A stretch of DNA of 36,785 bases from an uncultured Porphyromonadaceae bacterium. GTDB lineage: Bacteria; Bacteroidota; Bacteroidia; Bacteroidales; Muribaculaceae. The notes beneath the pieces were generated by a model. That model saw only the letters and a program-made list of their open reading frames with translations. It was not told the origin of the DNA and made no database searches. The translations under genes were made by a program, and so were the position numbers. The stretch is taken from the NCBI GenBank assembly GCA_945231345.1, contig CALYOL010000003.1, positions 1 through 36,785 on the forward strand. The letters are read 5' to 3'. Positions 9,461 to 18,183 of the stretch are shown here, piece after piece (positions within the stretch are counted from its first letter, which is position 1; every line of letters begins with the position of its first letter).

Positions 9461-9638
9461 GGCAGGTCTTCTGACTTGTCCTCCTCTTTGGCGTCTTCCC
9501 AAACACCTTGCCGGTATTCAGTGACATTATGCCAAAAAGAACTATTTGGACTTACAGCAGCGGGACTGTTCAGGACTCTCACCTGATTCCCTATTAAGCA
9601 GCATCCCCTCTATTGGGTAGCCCTGGTAAGCACCATTT
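9461..9638 (-). promoter_or_regulatory. Cobalamin riboswitch (class I-like)
   Basis: Read on the minus strand, this leader holds the conserved cobalamin aptamer elements in order: GGUGCUUACC near the 5' end, GGGAAUCAGGUGAGAGUCCUG, ACAGUCCCGCUGCUGUAA, the UCACUG element (9519-9524, usually CCACUG), and the B12 box AAGUCAGAAGACCUGCC at 9461-9477. A promoter -7 element lies directly upstream. It would sense adenosylcobalamin or a related corrinoid and reduce expression of the five downstream genes. The length of about 180 nt and near-perfect B12 box make the call very secure. Confidence 0.95.
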
Positions 9639-9644
9639 TCGACG

Positions 9645-9652
9645 CAAATTTA
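9645..9652 (-). promoter_or_regulatory. Bacteroidetes promoter -7 element for the B12 operon
   Basis: TAAATTTG on the minus strand matches the TAnnTTTG consensus of Bacteroidetes sigma-ABfr promoters. Transcription would start around 9638-9640, just at the 5' edge of the riboswitch aptamer. I see no good TTTG at -33. Confidence 0.65.
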
Positions 9653-9715
9653 CGCATTTATTTTCAATTAATCTACATGTTGCTTAAAAAATCTACAAAA
9701 AATCTCAAAATTTTT

Positions 9716-10834
9716 CTATATAACAACTCTTGAAAGCCATTTTCTCAATGGCACATCAAGTACTTTAAAACATAACGTTGCCATTACTACAGATGACATT
9801 ATAACAAGCAATGCCATCCACCATGAGTCTGAAATATGCATTTTTCCGGTCTTTATCATCCATTGATAAAACGCATACATGATTGGATAATGGACTATAT
9901 ACAATGGATATGACATATTTCCAAGCATTTTACATACCGATACTCCGTTTCTTCCAATCTTTGCGCAAGGTGCATATCGTATTATCATGGGAAAAACAAA
10001 CAAAATAACGAATATTTCAAAAACGCCATTATACGGAGAAACCATATACGGCACAGCAAGAACCAATACCAACAACAAGGCAAACAAATAAAGTGGCACT
10101 TGAATCTTTAATCTGTCTTTATGTGTACGCCATAAAAGCAAACCAATCGTGAAAGGAAGAGACATCCTTAATAATCCGCCAAATAAGTTTGTTGCATCAA
10201 GAGTCCACCCTACACCTATCATACCATATCCTGAAATATCCAAAATAGAGAATGCTGCCATTGCAATGGCCAACATGGACACAACTGTGGCAAGTGCCCT
10301 CACACTTAACTTTCTTATCGCAATGCCATAAAGGAAATTACCTATATATTCAAAAAACAACGACCAGGATGGACCATTGAGTGGAAACATCTCACCATTA
10401 CCGCGTACATCTCGAAATGAACCCTGAGTAGCAGGCAAAAGCAACATTCCACATACAGTAGCCGCTATGATTGGAAATATAGTCATATGTTCTCCATTCC
10501 ACTTGACAGCCCCACACACCATATATGAAACAAGCCCAATAATAGTACCCACAACAAGCATTGGATGAAGTCTCACAAGCCTCCGTTTGAAAAAAGACCA
10601 TATTGACATTCCTCCTGAAAGTCTGTCATCATAAGCATAGCCTATCACAAAGCCCGAAAGCATAAAAAAGAAATCTACCGCAAGGTAGCCATGATTCATG
10701 AACTCAATGTATGGCTTGTCACCTACAAACTGGTACCCTTCAAACACATGATAAATGACCACTACAATAGCAGCTACACCTCTCAATCCATCGAGAGAGT
10801 GAAAATGAACTTTCTCTTTTACAGAATTTTCCAC
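9716..10834 (-). CDS. Membrane acyltransferase, acyltransferase-3 (OafA/YrhL-like) family
   Basis: About 372 aa. The protein is a polytopic inner-membrane acyltransferase with the family's R-X10-H motif ('RGVAAIVVVIYH') in the first helix and the typical 'DFFMLSGFVIGYAY' second motif; about ten hydrophobic segments follow. Relatives transfer acetyl or other acyl groups to surface sugars; the substrate here is unknown. No ATG start exists: candidates are GTG at 10834 (chosen, just before the conserved region) or TTG at 10861 or 10858, which would add 8-9 residues and leave only 8 nt after the Hsp70 stop codon. It is the last gene of the minus-strand run from clpP, with no clear terminator between its stop and the next promoter. 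A functional link with the chaperone genes is not evident. Confidence 0.85.
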   Translation of the reverse strand: MENSVKEKVHFHSLDGLRGVAAIVVVIYHVFEGYQFVGDKPYIEFMNHGYLAVDFFFMLSGFVIGYAYDDRLSGGMSIWSFFKRRLVRLHPMLVVGTIIGLVSYMVCGAVKWNGEHMTIFPIIAATVCGMLLLPATQGSFRDVRGNGEMFPLNGPSWSLFFEYIGNFLYGIAIRKLSVRALATVVSMLAIAMAAFSILDISGYGMIGVGWTLDATNLFGGLLRMSLPFTIGLLLWRTHKDRLKIQVPLYLFALLLVLVLAVPYMVSPYNGVFEIFVILFVFPMIIRYAPCAKIGRNGVSVCKMLGNMSYPLYIVHYPIMYAFYQWMIKTGKMHISDSWWMALLVIMSSVVMATLCFKVLDVPLRKWLSRVVI

Positions 10835-10869
10835 ATTACTTTTGTATGCAGTTAACAACAAACGCTTGT

Positions 10870-13377
10870 TTAACCCTGAAGAGTATCTTTATTCGGACGT
10901 TCATAAACAGGAAGAAGGTCACATATTCTGTCTACCATCTTAGCGATGACGTTCACATCAGGTATTGTGTTTTCATCACCAAGCATAGCTATCCCTTCGT
11001 CAACAAGACGCTTCGCAAGCGAAGCATCTGTCCAGGAATGTTCATTAAATTGTTTTTTCCAAGAATACAGCCATGCTGTGTAATAATTTAATCGTGCAAG
11101 TTTAAAATCGAGAAGCCAAATCTGGTCATATAACATTCGTGCATGAGCTACATTCTTCACACTTATAACCTTCTCATAAGACTCCTTGACCTGACGGAAA
11201 GTCGCTTTATCAGACTCATTACCATATCTCAACACGTCACTTTGGTAGGTATCAAAAATGCCTTTAACAAGCTCATGCGCACGTTGCCATTCGCCTTTTC
11301 GATAATAATCATCTACCTTCTCACTAAGTTCTACAAGGCGAGAAAATAATTTGTCATGAATTTCACGATTTCCCTCATTTAACTTATATTGCTTACCGAT
11401 AAACTTCAATTCATTTTCAATATCCTTCAATCCCGGAATATAACGGATTTTGGCAAGTGCTGATGATATTTCCTGATTTACGATAGACAAGGGCATTACG
11501 TGTTGCTTTGTCTCCGTAATCCTCTCTGTAACGTCAATTTCAAAATCAAGATATGGGATGTCAACTATAAAAGAGTCAATACGGCCAGACTTATCTGCGT
11601 GAAGACGCAAATTCACTTCACATCCTGCAGGTACATCAGATGGTACATCTTTACCATTAATCACCACATCATAAAGATGAGTACATAGGATTGAACGCGT
11701 CTTCATTGCATCATATTCTTCCTTCTGATATAGCGACATGCGTACCTGGTCGTTTGCATTACCTACACGAATATCACGACGCGTAAGCAAGCCTCGTAAT
11801 ACACCTGTAGCCGGCAGTTTTACACCTTTAAGAAAACCTTCAATAGGCTTGAATACTTCTTCATCATTTTCGCTATTCACACCAAGACCTAACGTAAGCG
11901 GCATAATCGCATCCCCTATTCCATCAATTCCTTGAAGAATCGTGATTGTTGACGGTTCGCATTTGTATGAGCGACCGAGTTCATCATAGCATTTAATATC
12001 AAAAATATTGGCAAAATCAGGCTTTAGCGGTAACTTCACAACCTCCCCGTCTTGGTCAATTTTTATGGCACCCGAAGAGCTGATGCCATCTTGCCTTACA
12101 AATTCCACAAGCACCCAATGCGCATCCACAAAATCGCATTTTGAGCGGAGCAACTTAACCGCTGCATACTCTTCAAGTTCAAGAGATGAACTTTTTACCT
12201 GAATGTCAAGTTGAATCCTGCTTCTATCCCTTGTCTTATCCAACACCTCCTGTGGAATAGACACAGTAGAACCATAAATAGCCGCACCCTGCGATACACA
12301 TGTCATCGGGTCAAGCGACGTGTTTACCGGTGCACCTAATTGTTCGGCAATCATTTTACGCAACGTAGGAGAATATGTAGGACCTCCCACAAGGATAATT
12401 GACGACAGTTGATTACCAGGAATATTATTACGCTCAAGCAGTCGCTTTGCCATTTCTATAGCCTTCTGAAATACCGGTTTCTGAAATGTATCCAGTTGGG
12501 CACGTGAAATTGGCAGCCTCAGTTCTATCTTTGAGCCATAGTCATCAACTCCATAGTCCTCTCCGAGGTCTGTCTCAATTATTATTTTCTCAATTTTTGA
12601 GAGCTTAATTTTAGCCTCCTCCACTTTTGCTTTCCACATAGAGCGGAACTGCTGTGGATTTTTCTTTAATATATTGTCAATTTTATATACCGATGCTAGA
12701 TATGGAATTATCAGCCCGTCAATTATTGCAGTATCAATATCTTTACCGCCGAGCGAATTGCACCCGGTGGTATCAAGCGGAATAAAAACACCATCTTTCT
12801 TTTGCATCAATGCTGCGTCAAAAGTACCGCCACCAAGGTCAAATACCATCCACTTGGCATCTTTAGGTGCGTTTATTCCATACGCAATTGATGCGGCTAC
12901 AGGCTCCTGAATTAGCTCTACGTAGTCGAAGCCGGCAAGTTTCGCCGCCCTCATTGTAGCATCTTTCTGATTATTGTCAAAGATAGCCGGTACGGTGATA
13001 ATTGCAGTTCTAACATCTTTCTTTGCCTCTGTTTGTCGCAGTGCCTTCAACACTTCAGCAGAAAGTTGCTCTGGTGTAAAAAACCTATTCACAATACTTG
13101 AATAATATTCCACATCCTTACCCATTTGACGCTTAAATTCAATAAATGAATTAAACGAATGTTGTGGATTATTATATGAGCGGATATAGTCCTTTTCAAG
13201 ATTTGCTCGAGCTTTATCTCCCACAAGGATATACCCATCATCAGAATATGCCACACACGAAGGTAGCGTCTGATTTAGGGTTTTACTAAGTAAAACGGTG
13301 GCACATCCTCCATCAAACCTCGAAATTGAAGAATTTGTTGTACCAAGGTCTATTCCGTATATGATTTTATTTTCCAT
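10870..13377 (-). CDS. Divergent enlarged Hsp70 family chaperone
   Basis: 835 aa from ATG at 13377, which places 'GIDLGTTNSS' at residue 8 as in DnaK; an ATG at 13392 overlapping the upstream stop would add five residues. The ATPase domain (1 to about 385) keeps phosphate-1 'GIDLGTTNS', phosphate-2 'VFDLGGGTFDAAL' (178-190), 'IQEPVAASIAYG' and the adenosine motif 'ILVGGPTYSPTLRKM', so ATP binding and hydrolysis look intact. Residues about 385-485 are an extra beta-rich segment not found in DnaK. A substrate-binding-like beta domain follows (about 490-615, 'PLTLGLGVN'). Residues about 620-835 are a long helical region in place of the usual lid, with no EEVD-type tail. DnaK is normally near 640 aa. 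The gene follows a GrpE-like and a J-like gene, suggesting a dedicated chaperone set. It is not the housekeeping dnaK. Confidence 0.88.
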   Translation of the reverse strand: MENKIIYGIDLGTTNSSISRFDGGCATVLLSKTLNQTLPSCVAYSDDGYILVGDKARANLEKDYIRSYNNPQHSFNSFIEFKRQMGKDVEYYSSIVNRFFTPEQLSAEVLKALRQTEAKKDVRTAIITVPAIFDNNQKDATMRAAKLAGFDYVELIQEPVAASIAYGINAPKDAKWMVFDLGGGTFDAALMQKKDGVFIPLDTTGCNSLGGKDIDTAIIDGLIIPYLASVYKIDNILKKNPQQFRSMWKAKVEEAKIKLSKIEKIIIETDLGEDYGVDDYGSKIELRLPISRAQLDTFQKPVFQKAIEMAKRLLERNNIPGNQLSSIILVGGPTYSPTLRKMIAEQLGAPVNTSLDPMTCVSQGAAIYGSTVSIPQEVLDKTRDRSRIQLDIQVKSSSLELEEYAAVKLLRSKCDFVDAHWVLVEFVRQDGISSSGAIKIDQDGEVVKLPLKPDFANIFDIKCYDELGRSYKCEPSTITILQGIDGIGDAIMPLTLGLGVNSENDEEVFKPIEGFLKGVKLPATGVLRGLLTRRDIRVGNANDQVRMSLYQKEEYDAMKTRSILCTHLYDVVINGKDVPSDVPAGCEVNLRLHADKSGRIDSFIVDIPYLDFEIDVTERITETKQHVMPLSIVNQEISSALAKIRYIPGLKDIENELKFIGKQYKLNEGNREIHDKLFSRLVELSEKVDDYYRKGEWQRAHELVKGIFDTYQSDVLRYGNESDKATFRQVKESYEKVISVKNVAHARMLYDQIWLLDFKLARLNYYTAWLYSWKKQFNEHSWTDASLAKRLVDEGIAMLGDENTIPDVNVIAKMVDRICDLLPVYERPNKDTLQG

Positions 13378-13384
13378 AACATAA

Positions 13385-13714
13385 TTATTCATTAAAAGCG
13401 ACTACAACCATTGCAGCCTGTATCATTTCTCCATTAAGACTAATTTCTGGACGAATAACCCTACGAATTATGTTTGCACCCTTGGGCAGATTTTCATCTC
13501 GCTCAAACGACACTTCCATATTGGCTGTCTGTATATACTCCTTGCCTAAGAGCTCTGGAATTTCATAGCCCCTGGATTCAAAAATGGCTCGCAAAGAGTC
13601 TGAACGACTTTTAAGGTTTGCCACACCTTTTACATCGTCATTTATAAAACGCAGATTTTGCTCTATTCTGACCAATTCATTTATCACATCTATTGCAAAG
13701 CCCTGTATTTCCAT
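13385..13714 (-). CDS. Short GrpE-like protein, putative nucleotide exchange factor
   Basis: 109 aa. The C-terminal half resembles the GrpE beta head: 'LPKGANIIRRVIRPEISLNG' followed by 'EMIQAAMVVVAFNE' lines up with the GrpE pattern of P-x-G, a strand, G-x-x-LNG, and R-P-A-x-V-x-V. The first 50 residues form two predicted helices like GrpE's short bundle ('INELVRIEQNLRFI', 'RSDSLRAIFESRGYEIPELL'). The long N-terminal coiled coil of normal GrpE (about 190-200 aa in total) is absent. The gene lies between the J-like gene (10 nt gap) and the Hsp70 gene (7 nt gap, or overlapping if the upstream Hsp70 start is used), so translation is probably coupled. A role as nucleotide exchange factor for the neighbouring Hsp70 is inferred from fold resemblance and context. 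I compared by memory of the family, not by a search. Confidence 0.7.
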   Translation of the reverse strand: MEIQGFAIDVINELVRIEQNLRFINDDVKGVANLKSRSDSLRAIFESRGYEIPELLGKEYIQTANMEVSFERDENLPKGANIIRRVIRPEISLNGEMIQAAMVVVAFNE

Positions 13715-13724
13715 ATCGCTATGA

Positions 13725-14660
13725 TTATAGATTATTTAATAACAAATCGTAATTATGCTTACACTGCAACTTTACAACACTACTTGCTGCAGTGTTTGTC
13801 GCAAATCGAAGTGAACTTATTGCATTTTTTGCCGGGATAAATCCGGCATTATATCCATTTACTGACAATTTCAGCACTGTTTGCGCAATAATATCGCGCA
13901 TATATCCAGTTTTATTGCTGTCAACCATTACATTTGAAGCCTTTTCCAATAGCGCCTTACTACGGTTTATAAATGGTAATAATACGTCACCGGATAATTG
14001 CGGAGAAACATTTCTTGCAATGCCTATTTCCTTATCCAGTTCTGTCTGTATTTTCCCATACTCATAATCTATCAGCACCGATAACACATTATTGCTTATA
14101 CTTTTTGCCGCACTATATGCAGGAGCAAGCATGTCAAAAGTATAATGTGAAGCAAGAACACTGGTCAATTTCATTGAAAGGTGTTCAGGAGATGTATTTA
14201 TATCTAAATCATAAACAGACGAGAGAAAATCTAACCTAAGGCTATTATCGTAAAACAATTTCACGTAATAATCTATGGCAACACCAATTTTCCCTTTTAT
14301 AAGACTCGACACAGCACTGTTCAATACCGATGAATAGCACGTCAAATCAGAGCAAATACGGCTTGTCCCTCTATTGAAATCATCAATAAATTTCACATCA
14401 CGCTCTGAAGTTATTGCAAACCATGTCATTGCCGCTTTCAGCCTTTCGTCAGGCGACTGCAACGCCGTTTCAGCACGGTTCACACTATTTACAGACCGAA
14501 TGGGTGGAGCAAGGACATTTTCAGCATCTGTAGAAAATCTTTTATATTTTTTTACGAATGTAAAAGCCTTAAGCATGCCAATATTTGCCAAAACCTCACG
14601 CCGGCTCGCATTTATAGGCAATCCGATTATTCGATAAGGGTTTGTCAATATGGCACGCAT
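13725..14660 (-). CDS. J-like protein without HPD motif, helical
   Basis: 311 aa, with no signal peptide or membrane segment. The start of the protein ('NPYRIIGLPINASRREV', residues 7-23) reads like helix I of a J domain ('YxxLGVxxxAsxxEI'), and residues 57-80 ('SVNSVNRAETALQSPDERLK') resemble helices III-IV ('INEAYEVLSDPEKR'). The HPD tripeptide that stimulates Hsp70 ATPase is not present between them. Residues 80-311 are predicted mostly helical, possibly TPR-like, with no recognised motif. The gene is 36 nt after recQ and 10 nt before the GrpE-like gene. It is probably the targeting or cofactor subunit of the adjacent Hsp70. The J-like assignment is a pattern match and needs structure-based confirmation; otherwise it is a hypothetical helical protein. 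Confidence 0.72.
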   Translation of the reverse strand: MRAILTNPYRIIGLPINASRREVLANIGMLKAFTFVKKYKRFSTDAENVLAPPIRSVNSVNRAETALQSPDERLKAAMTWFAITSERDVKFIDDFNRGTSRICSDLTCYSSVLNSAVSSLIKGKIGVAIDYYVKLFYDNSLRLDFLSSVYDLDINTSPEHLSMKLTSVLASHYTFDMLAPAYSAAKSISNNVLSVLIDYEYGKIQTELDKEIGIARNVSPQLSGDVLLPFINRSKALLEKASNVMVDSNKTGYMRDIIAQTVLKLSVNGYNAGFIPAKNAISSLRFATNTAASSVVKLQCKHNYDLLLNNL

Positions 14661-14696
14661 AGCTTTACATACTTAAAATAATATTTTATTATTTAG

Positions 14697-16883
14697 TTAA
14701 TTTGCCAATTCAGAAAGGAATTTTATGCGCACAAGACGTATTTCCTCCTCAGTGCAATCCATTCCGAGCTCTTCAATAGCGGCCTCAAGGTCATCACTTT
14801 CGCTTTCTTTGAAATAGTCGTATATATCGGCTTGCTTATCTTCATCAATCACCTCGTCTACGAAATAATTAATGTTTATCTTAGAGCCTGAATACACTAT
14901 AGCCTCTATCTGGTCAAGGAGTTCGTCAAATTCAAGCCCTTTAGACTCAGCCAGCTCGTCAAGCGCAATTCGCCTGTCAATAGCCTGGATGATGGCTATG
15001 CGCATCTTCTGTTTGCTCTTGCTTGGCACAGTTCTCACCCTTAAGTCTTCAGGGCGTTCAATCTCGTTTTCCTCAACATGCATTTTTATCACGTCAAGGA
15101 ATACTTTTCCATATCTCTTTGCCTTTCCTTGCCCTACTCCCGGGATTGTAGCCAATTCTTCCATCGTAATGGGATACGTTGTGGCCATAGCCTCAAGGGA
15201 TGGGTCTTGGAATATTACGTAAGGCGGGAGTCCAAGCTTTTTTGCCTCTTTTCTTCTCAAGTCCTTGAGTATGGAATACAATTCTGGGTCCACTGCGCAT
15301 GCAGCACCGGATTTCATTATCATCGGCTCTTCATCTTCTGTAAAATCATTGTCCTCCACTATCTTGAAAGACTCCGGTTTTTTGAGAAATTTCTGTCCTT
15401 TGGCCGTAATCTTTATCAGACCATAATTTTCAATATCTTTGTTTAGGTACCCGGCTATTATCGCCTGGCGAATGACTGCATTTAAGAATTTATCATCAGA
15501 TTTTTCTTCACAGCCAAACACATCAAGGTCCTCGTGATGATAAAACTTAACATCGGCTGTAGCTTTGCCAAGCATTACATCAATTATATGATTAGCCTTA
15601 AATTTTTCTTTAAGTGCGGTTACCGTTTCCATCACCGCGCAGAGTTCATCTTTTGCTTCCACTTGTTTCTTTGGGTTTAGACAGTTGTCACAGTTCCCAC
15701 AGTTATCTTCAGTGTATTCTTCTCCAAAATAATGTAACAGCGTTCGCCTGCGGCAAACTGAGGATTCTGCATAGCTTGCAGTTTCTATAAGCAACTGCTT
15801 TCCTATTTCCTGCTCTGCTATGGGCTTGCTCTGCATGAATTTTTCTAATTTTTGCAAATCCTTTGCCGAGTAATACGTTATACAAAGCCCTTCTCCTCCA
15901 TCACGCCCTGCACGACCCGTCTCTTGATAGTATCCTTCAAGCGACTTGGGAATATCATAGTGGATTACAAACCTAACATCCGGCTTATCGATACCCATAC
16001 CGAAAGCAATAGTAGCGACAATCACGTCAACCTTCTCCAACAGAAACGCATCCTGATTTTCAGTACGCGTCACGCCATCCATTCCGGCATGATACGGCAG
16101 TGCTTTAATGTTATTTATTTGGAGTAATTCTGCAAGTTCTTCTACCTTTTTTCTACTTAGACAGTAAATGATGCCTGATTTCCCTTCCTGGCTCTTCACG
16201 AAACGGATAATATCCTTATCCACATTCGCCGTCTTCGGACGCACCTCGTAATATAAGTTTGGTCTATTAAAAGAAGACTTATACACGCAGGCCTCCTGCA
16301 TACCGAGGTTTTTCTGTATATCATGCTGAACCTTAGGCGTAGCTGTAGCCGTCAGTGCAATTACAGGTCGAACACCTATTTCATTTATTATTGGACGGAT
16401 GCGCCTGTATTCCGGTCTGAAATCATGTCCCCATTCAGAGATACAGTGTGCTTCATCTACCGCGTAGAACGAAATTGGGACTGTTTTAAGAAATTCAATA
16501 TTTTCCTCCTTGGTGAGTGACTCCGGTGCCACATATAGCAATTTTGTCTTCCCGGATGCTATATCGCTTTTAACCTGGTCTATTGCAGACTTGCTAAGAC
16601 TTGAGTTCAGAAAGTGAGCCACAACATCGTCCTCTGAAAAATTGCGCATTGCATCTACCTGATTCTTCATCAGAGCAATAAGCGGAGATATGACGATTGC
16701 AGTGCCTTCCATCAAAAGTGCCGGCAACTGGTAACACAGCGATTTGCCCCCACCTGTGGGCATGAGTACAAAGGTGTCGTGACCTTCAAGCAGCGACATC
16801 ATAATTACTTCTTGATTGCCTTTGAACGTGTCAAATCCAAAGTGAAGTTTCAGTGCTTCTAATAAGTCTTTCTTTGTAATCAT
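14697..16883 (-). CDS. recQ: ATP-dependent DNA helicase RecQ
   Basis: 728 aa. Helicase motifs: Walker A 'MPTGGGKSLCYQLPA' (about residues 41-55), DEAH box 'DEAHCISEWGHDFRPEYRRI', 'ALTATATPKV', 'YHAGMDGVTR', 'VATIAFGMGIDKPDVRFVIH' and 'QETGRAGRDG'. The RQC domain has the four-Cys zinc site ('CRRRTLLHYFGE' then 'NCGNCDNC'). An HRDC domain follows at about 535-605 ('PGVGQGKAKRYG'). An additional helical C-terminal extension of about 110 residues follows the HRDC. It unwinds recombination intermediates and stalled forks 3' to 5'. The gene lies 35 nt after clpX, the usual Bacteroidales order clpP-clpX-recQ. All catalytic residues appear present. Confidence 0.97.
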   Translation of the reverse strand: MITKKDLLEALKLHFGFDTFKGNQEVIMMSLLEGHDTFVLMPTGGGKSLCYQLPALLMEGTAIVISPLIALMKNQVDAMRNFSEDDVVAHFLNSSLSKSAIDQVKSDIASGKTKLLYVAPESLTKEENIEFLKTVPISFYAVDEAHCISEWGHDFRPEYRRIRPIINEIGVRPVIALTATATPKVQHDIQKNLGMQEACVYKSSFNRPNLYYEVRPKTANVDKDIIRFVKSQEGKSGIIYCLSRKKVEELAELLQINNIKALPYHAGMDGVTRTENQDAFLLEKVDVIVATIAFGMGIDKPDVRFVIHYDIPKSLEGYYQETGRAGRDGGEGLCITYYSAKDLQKLEKFMQSKPIAEQEIGKQLLIETASYAESSVCRRRTLLHYFGEEYTEDNCGNCDNCLNPKKQVEAKDELCAVMETVTALKEKFKANHIIDVMLGKATADVKFYHHEDLDVFGCEEKSDDKFLNAVIRQAIIAGYLNKDIENYGLIKITAKGQKFLKKPESFKIVEDNDFTEDEEPMIMKSGAACAVDPELYSILKDLRRKEAKKLGLPPYVIFQDPSLEAMATTYPITMEELATIPGVGQGKAKRYGKVFLDVIKMHVEENEIERPEDLRVRTVPSKSKQKMRIAIIQAIDRRIALDELAESKGLEFDELLDQIEAIVYSGSKININYFVDEVIDEDKQADIYDYFKESESDDLEAAIEELGMDCTEEEIRLVRIKFLSELAN

Positions 16884-16918
16884 AGCGAGAGGGAGGAATT
16901 AATTTCTATAAAATGTTG

Positions 16919-18178
16919 TTAATCGTTATTTGCTGATATATTTTCAAAATTTGCTTTTTTTAGTTGACTCAACACATAATCCTTGTCAATTACGAGCTTC
17001 TTCAACTTAGACGATGGAGCATCATACATTGCATCTATCATCACAGTTTCTACTATTGAGCGTAGACCTCGCGCACCAAGTTTATATTCAATTGCTTTAT
17101 CCACAATCATATCAAGAGCATCATCAGTAAACTCAAGTGCAACTTTGTCCATCTTAAACAACTTAACATATTGACGCACAATGGCATTCTTAGGCTCCGT
17201 CAGGATTCTGCGTAGTGCATCTCTGTCAAGAGGATTAAGGTTTGTCAGAATAGGAAGACGTCCTATTATTTCTGGAATAAGACCAAACGCTCGTAGGTCT
17301 TGCGGTGCAACGTGATGAAGCAGATTTTCACGCTCCTGCTTTGTCATCTTATTTGCAGACGAATAGCCCACAGCGTGCGTATTAAGTCGTTGAGCAATAC
17401 GGCGTTCAATTCCTTCAAACGCTCCACCACATATAAACAATATGTTTTTGGTGTCAACCGGTATCATGTGCTGCTCAGGATGCTTTCGCCCGCCTTGAGG
17501 TGGTACATTCACGATAGAACCTTCAAGAAGCTTAAGAAGGCCCTGCTGCACACCCTCGCCGCTCACGTCTCGCGTAATTGACGGATTATCTCCTTTTCGG
17601 GCAATTTTGTCTATCTCATCAATAAATACAATACCGCGCTCAGCAGCTTTCACATCATAGTCAGCAGCCTGTAGAAGGCGTGTAAGAAGAGACTCTATAT
17701 CCTCGCCAACATATCCGGCTTGAGTGAGGACTGTGGCGTCTACTATCGTAAAAGGCACGTCAAGCAACTTTGCAATGCTCCTTGCAAGGAGAGTCTTTCC
17801 CGTTCCCGTAGGACCTACAAGAATAATATTGCTTTTTTCTATTTCAGTTCCATCTTCAGAATCAGCTTGTGAAAGCCTCTTATAGTGGTTATAGACCGCT
17901 ACAGAAAGATACTTCTTCGCCTCCTCCTGTCCAATTACATAATTATCCAGAAACGCACATATTTCCTTTGGCTTCGGTATTTTTTTTGACGCGGGCGCTT
18001 TTGGTTTTGCTTCATCAGCCTTCAGCTTCTCCCTATACTCGTCGAAAACGATTTGCACTTGCTTGGCACAGTCTGCACAAATATTTATCCCTTCAAATAT
18101 GGGGGAAGGAAGCAGTGGAAGGTCGCCGTGAGCAGAACTACCGCAAAAGCAACATATTTCACGTTCTTTTTTTGCCAT
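16919..18178 (-). CDS. clpX: ATP-dependent protease unfoldase subunit ClpX
   Basis: 419 aa, the usual length. The N-terminal zinc-binding domain has two Cys pairs ('CFC' near residue 10 and 'CADC' near 36). The AAA+ domain has Walker A 'GPTGTGKT', pore loop 'GYVGED', Walker B 'FIDEIDKIA', the ClpP-contacting 'IGRLPI' region in place of the IGF loop, and sensor 2 'GARGLRSI'. ClpX unfolds tagged substrates and feeds them into ClpP, whose gene ends 5 nt upstream, so the two subunits are co-translated from one mRNA. The IGR variation of the IGF loop is common outside Proteobacteria. The start at ATG 18178 gives a standard '[13 protein letters not shown]' N-terminus. Confidence 0.97.
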   Translation of the reverse strand: MAKKEREICCFCGSSAHGDLPLLPSPIFEGINICADCAKQVQIVFDEYREKLKADEAKPKAPASKKIPKPKEICAFLDNYVIGQEEAKKYLSVAVYNHYKRLSQADSEDGTEIEKSNIILVGPTGTGKTLLARSIAKLLDVPFTIVDATVLTQAGYVGEDIESLLTRLLQAADYDVKAAERGIVFIDEIDKIARKGDNPSITRDVSGEGVQQGLLKLLEGSIVNVPPQGGRKHPEQHMIPVDTKNILFICGGAFEGIERRIAQRLNTHAVGYSSANKMTKQERENLLHHVAPQDLRAFGLIPEIIGRLPILTNLNPLDRDALRRILTEPKNAIVRQYVKLFKMDKVALEFTDDALDMIVDKAIEYKLGARGLRSIVETVMIDAMYDAPSSKLKKLVIDKDYVLSQLKKANFENISANND

Positions 18179-18183
18179 TACCC

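Noticed and set aside
9389-9586. Plus-strand open frame of 65 codons
   Set aside because: It runs through the cobalamin riboswitch on the opposite strand; the conservation there is RNA structure.
10870-14660. Housekeeping dnaK-grpE-dnaJ operon
   Set aside because: Protein lengths, missing HPD, insert in the Hsp70 and order all differ from the standard set.
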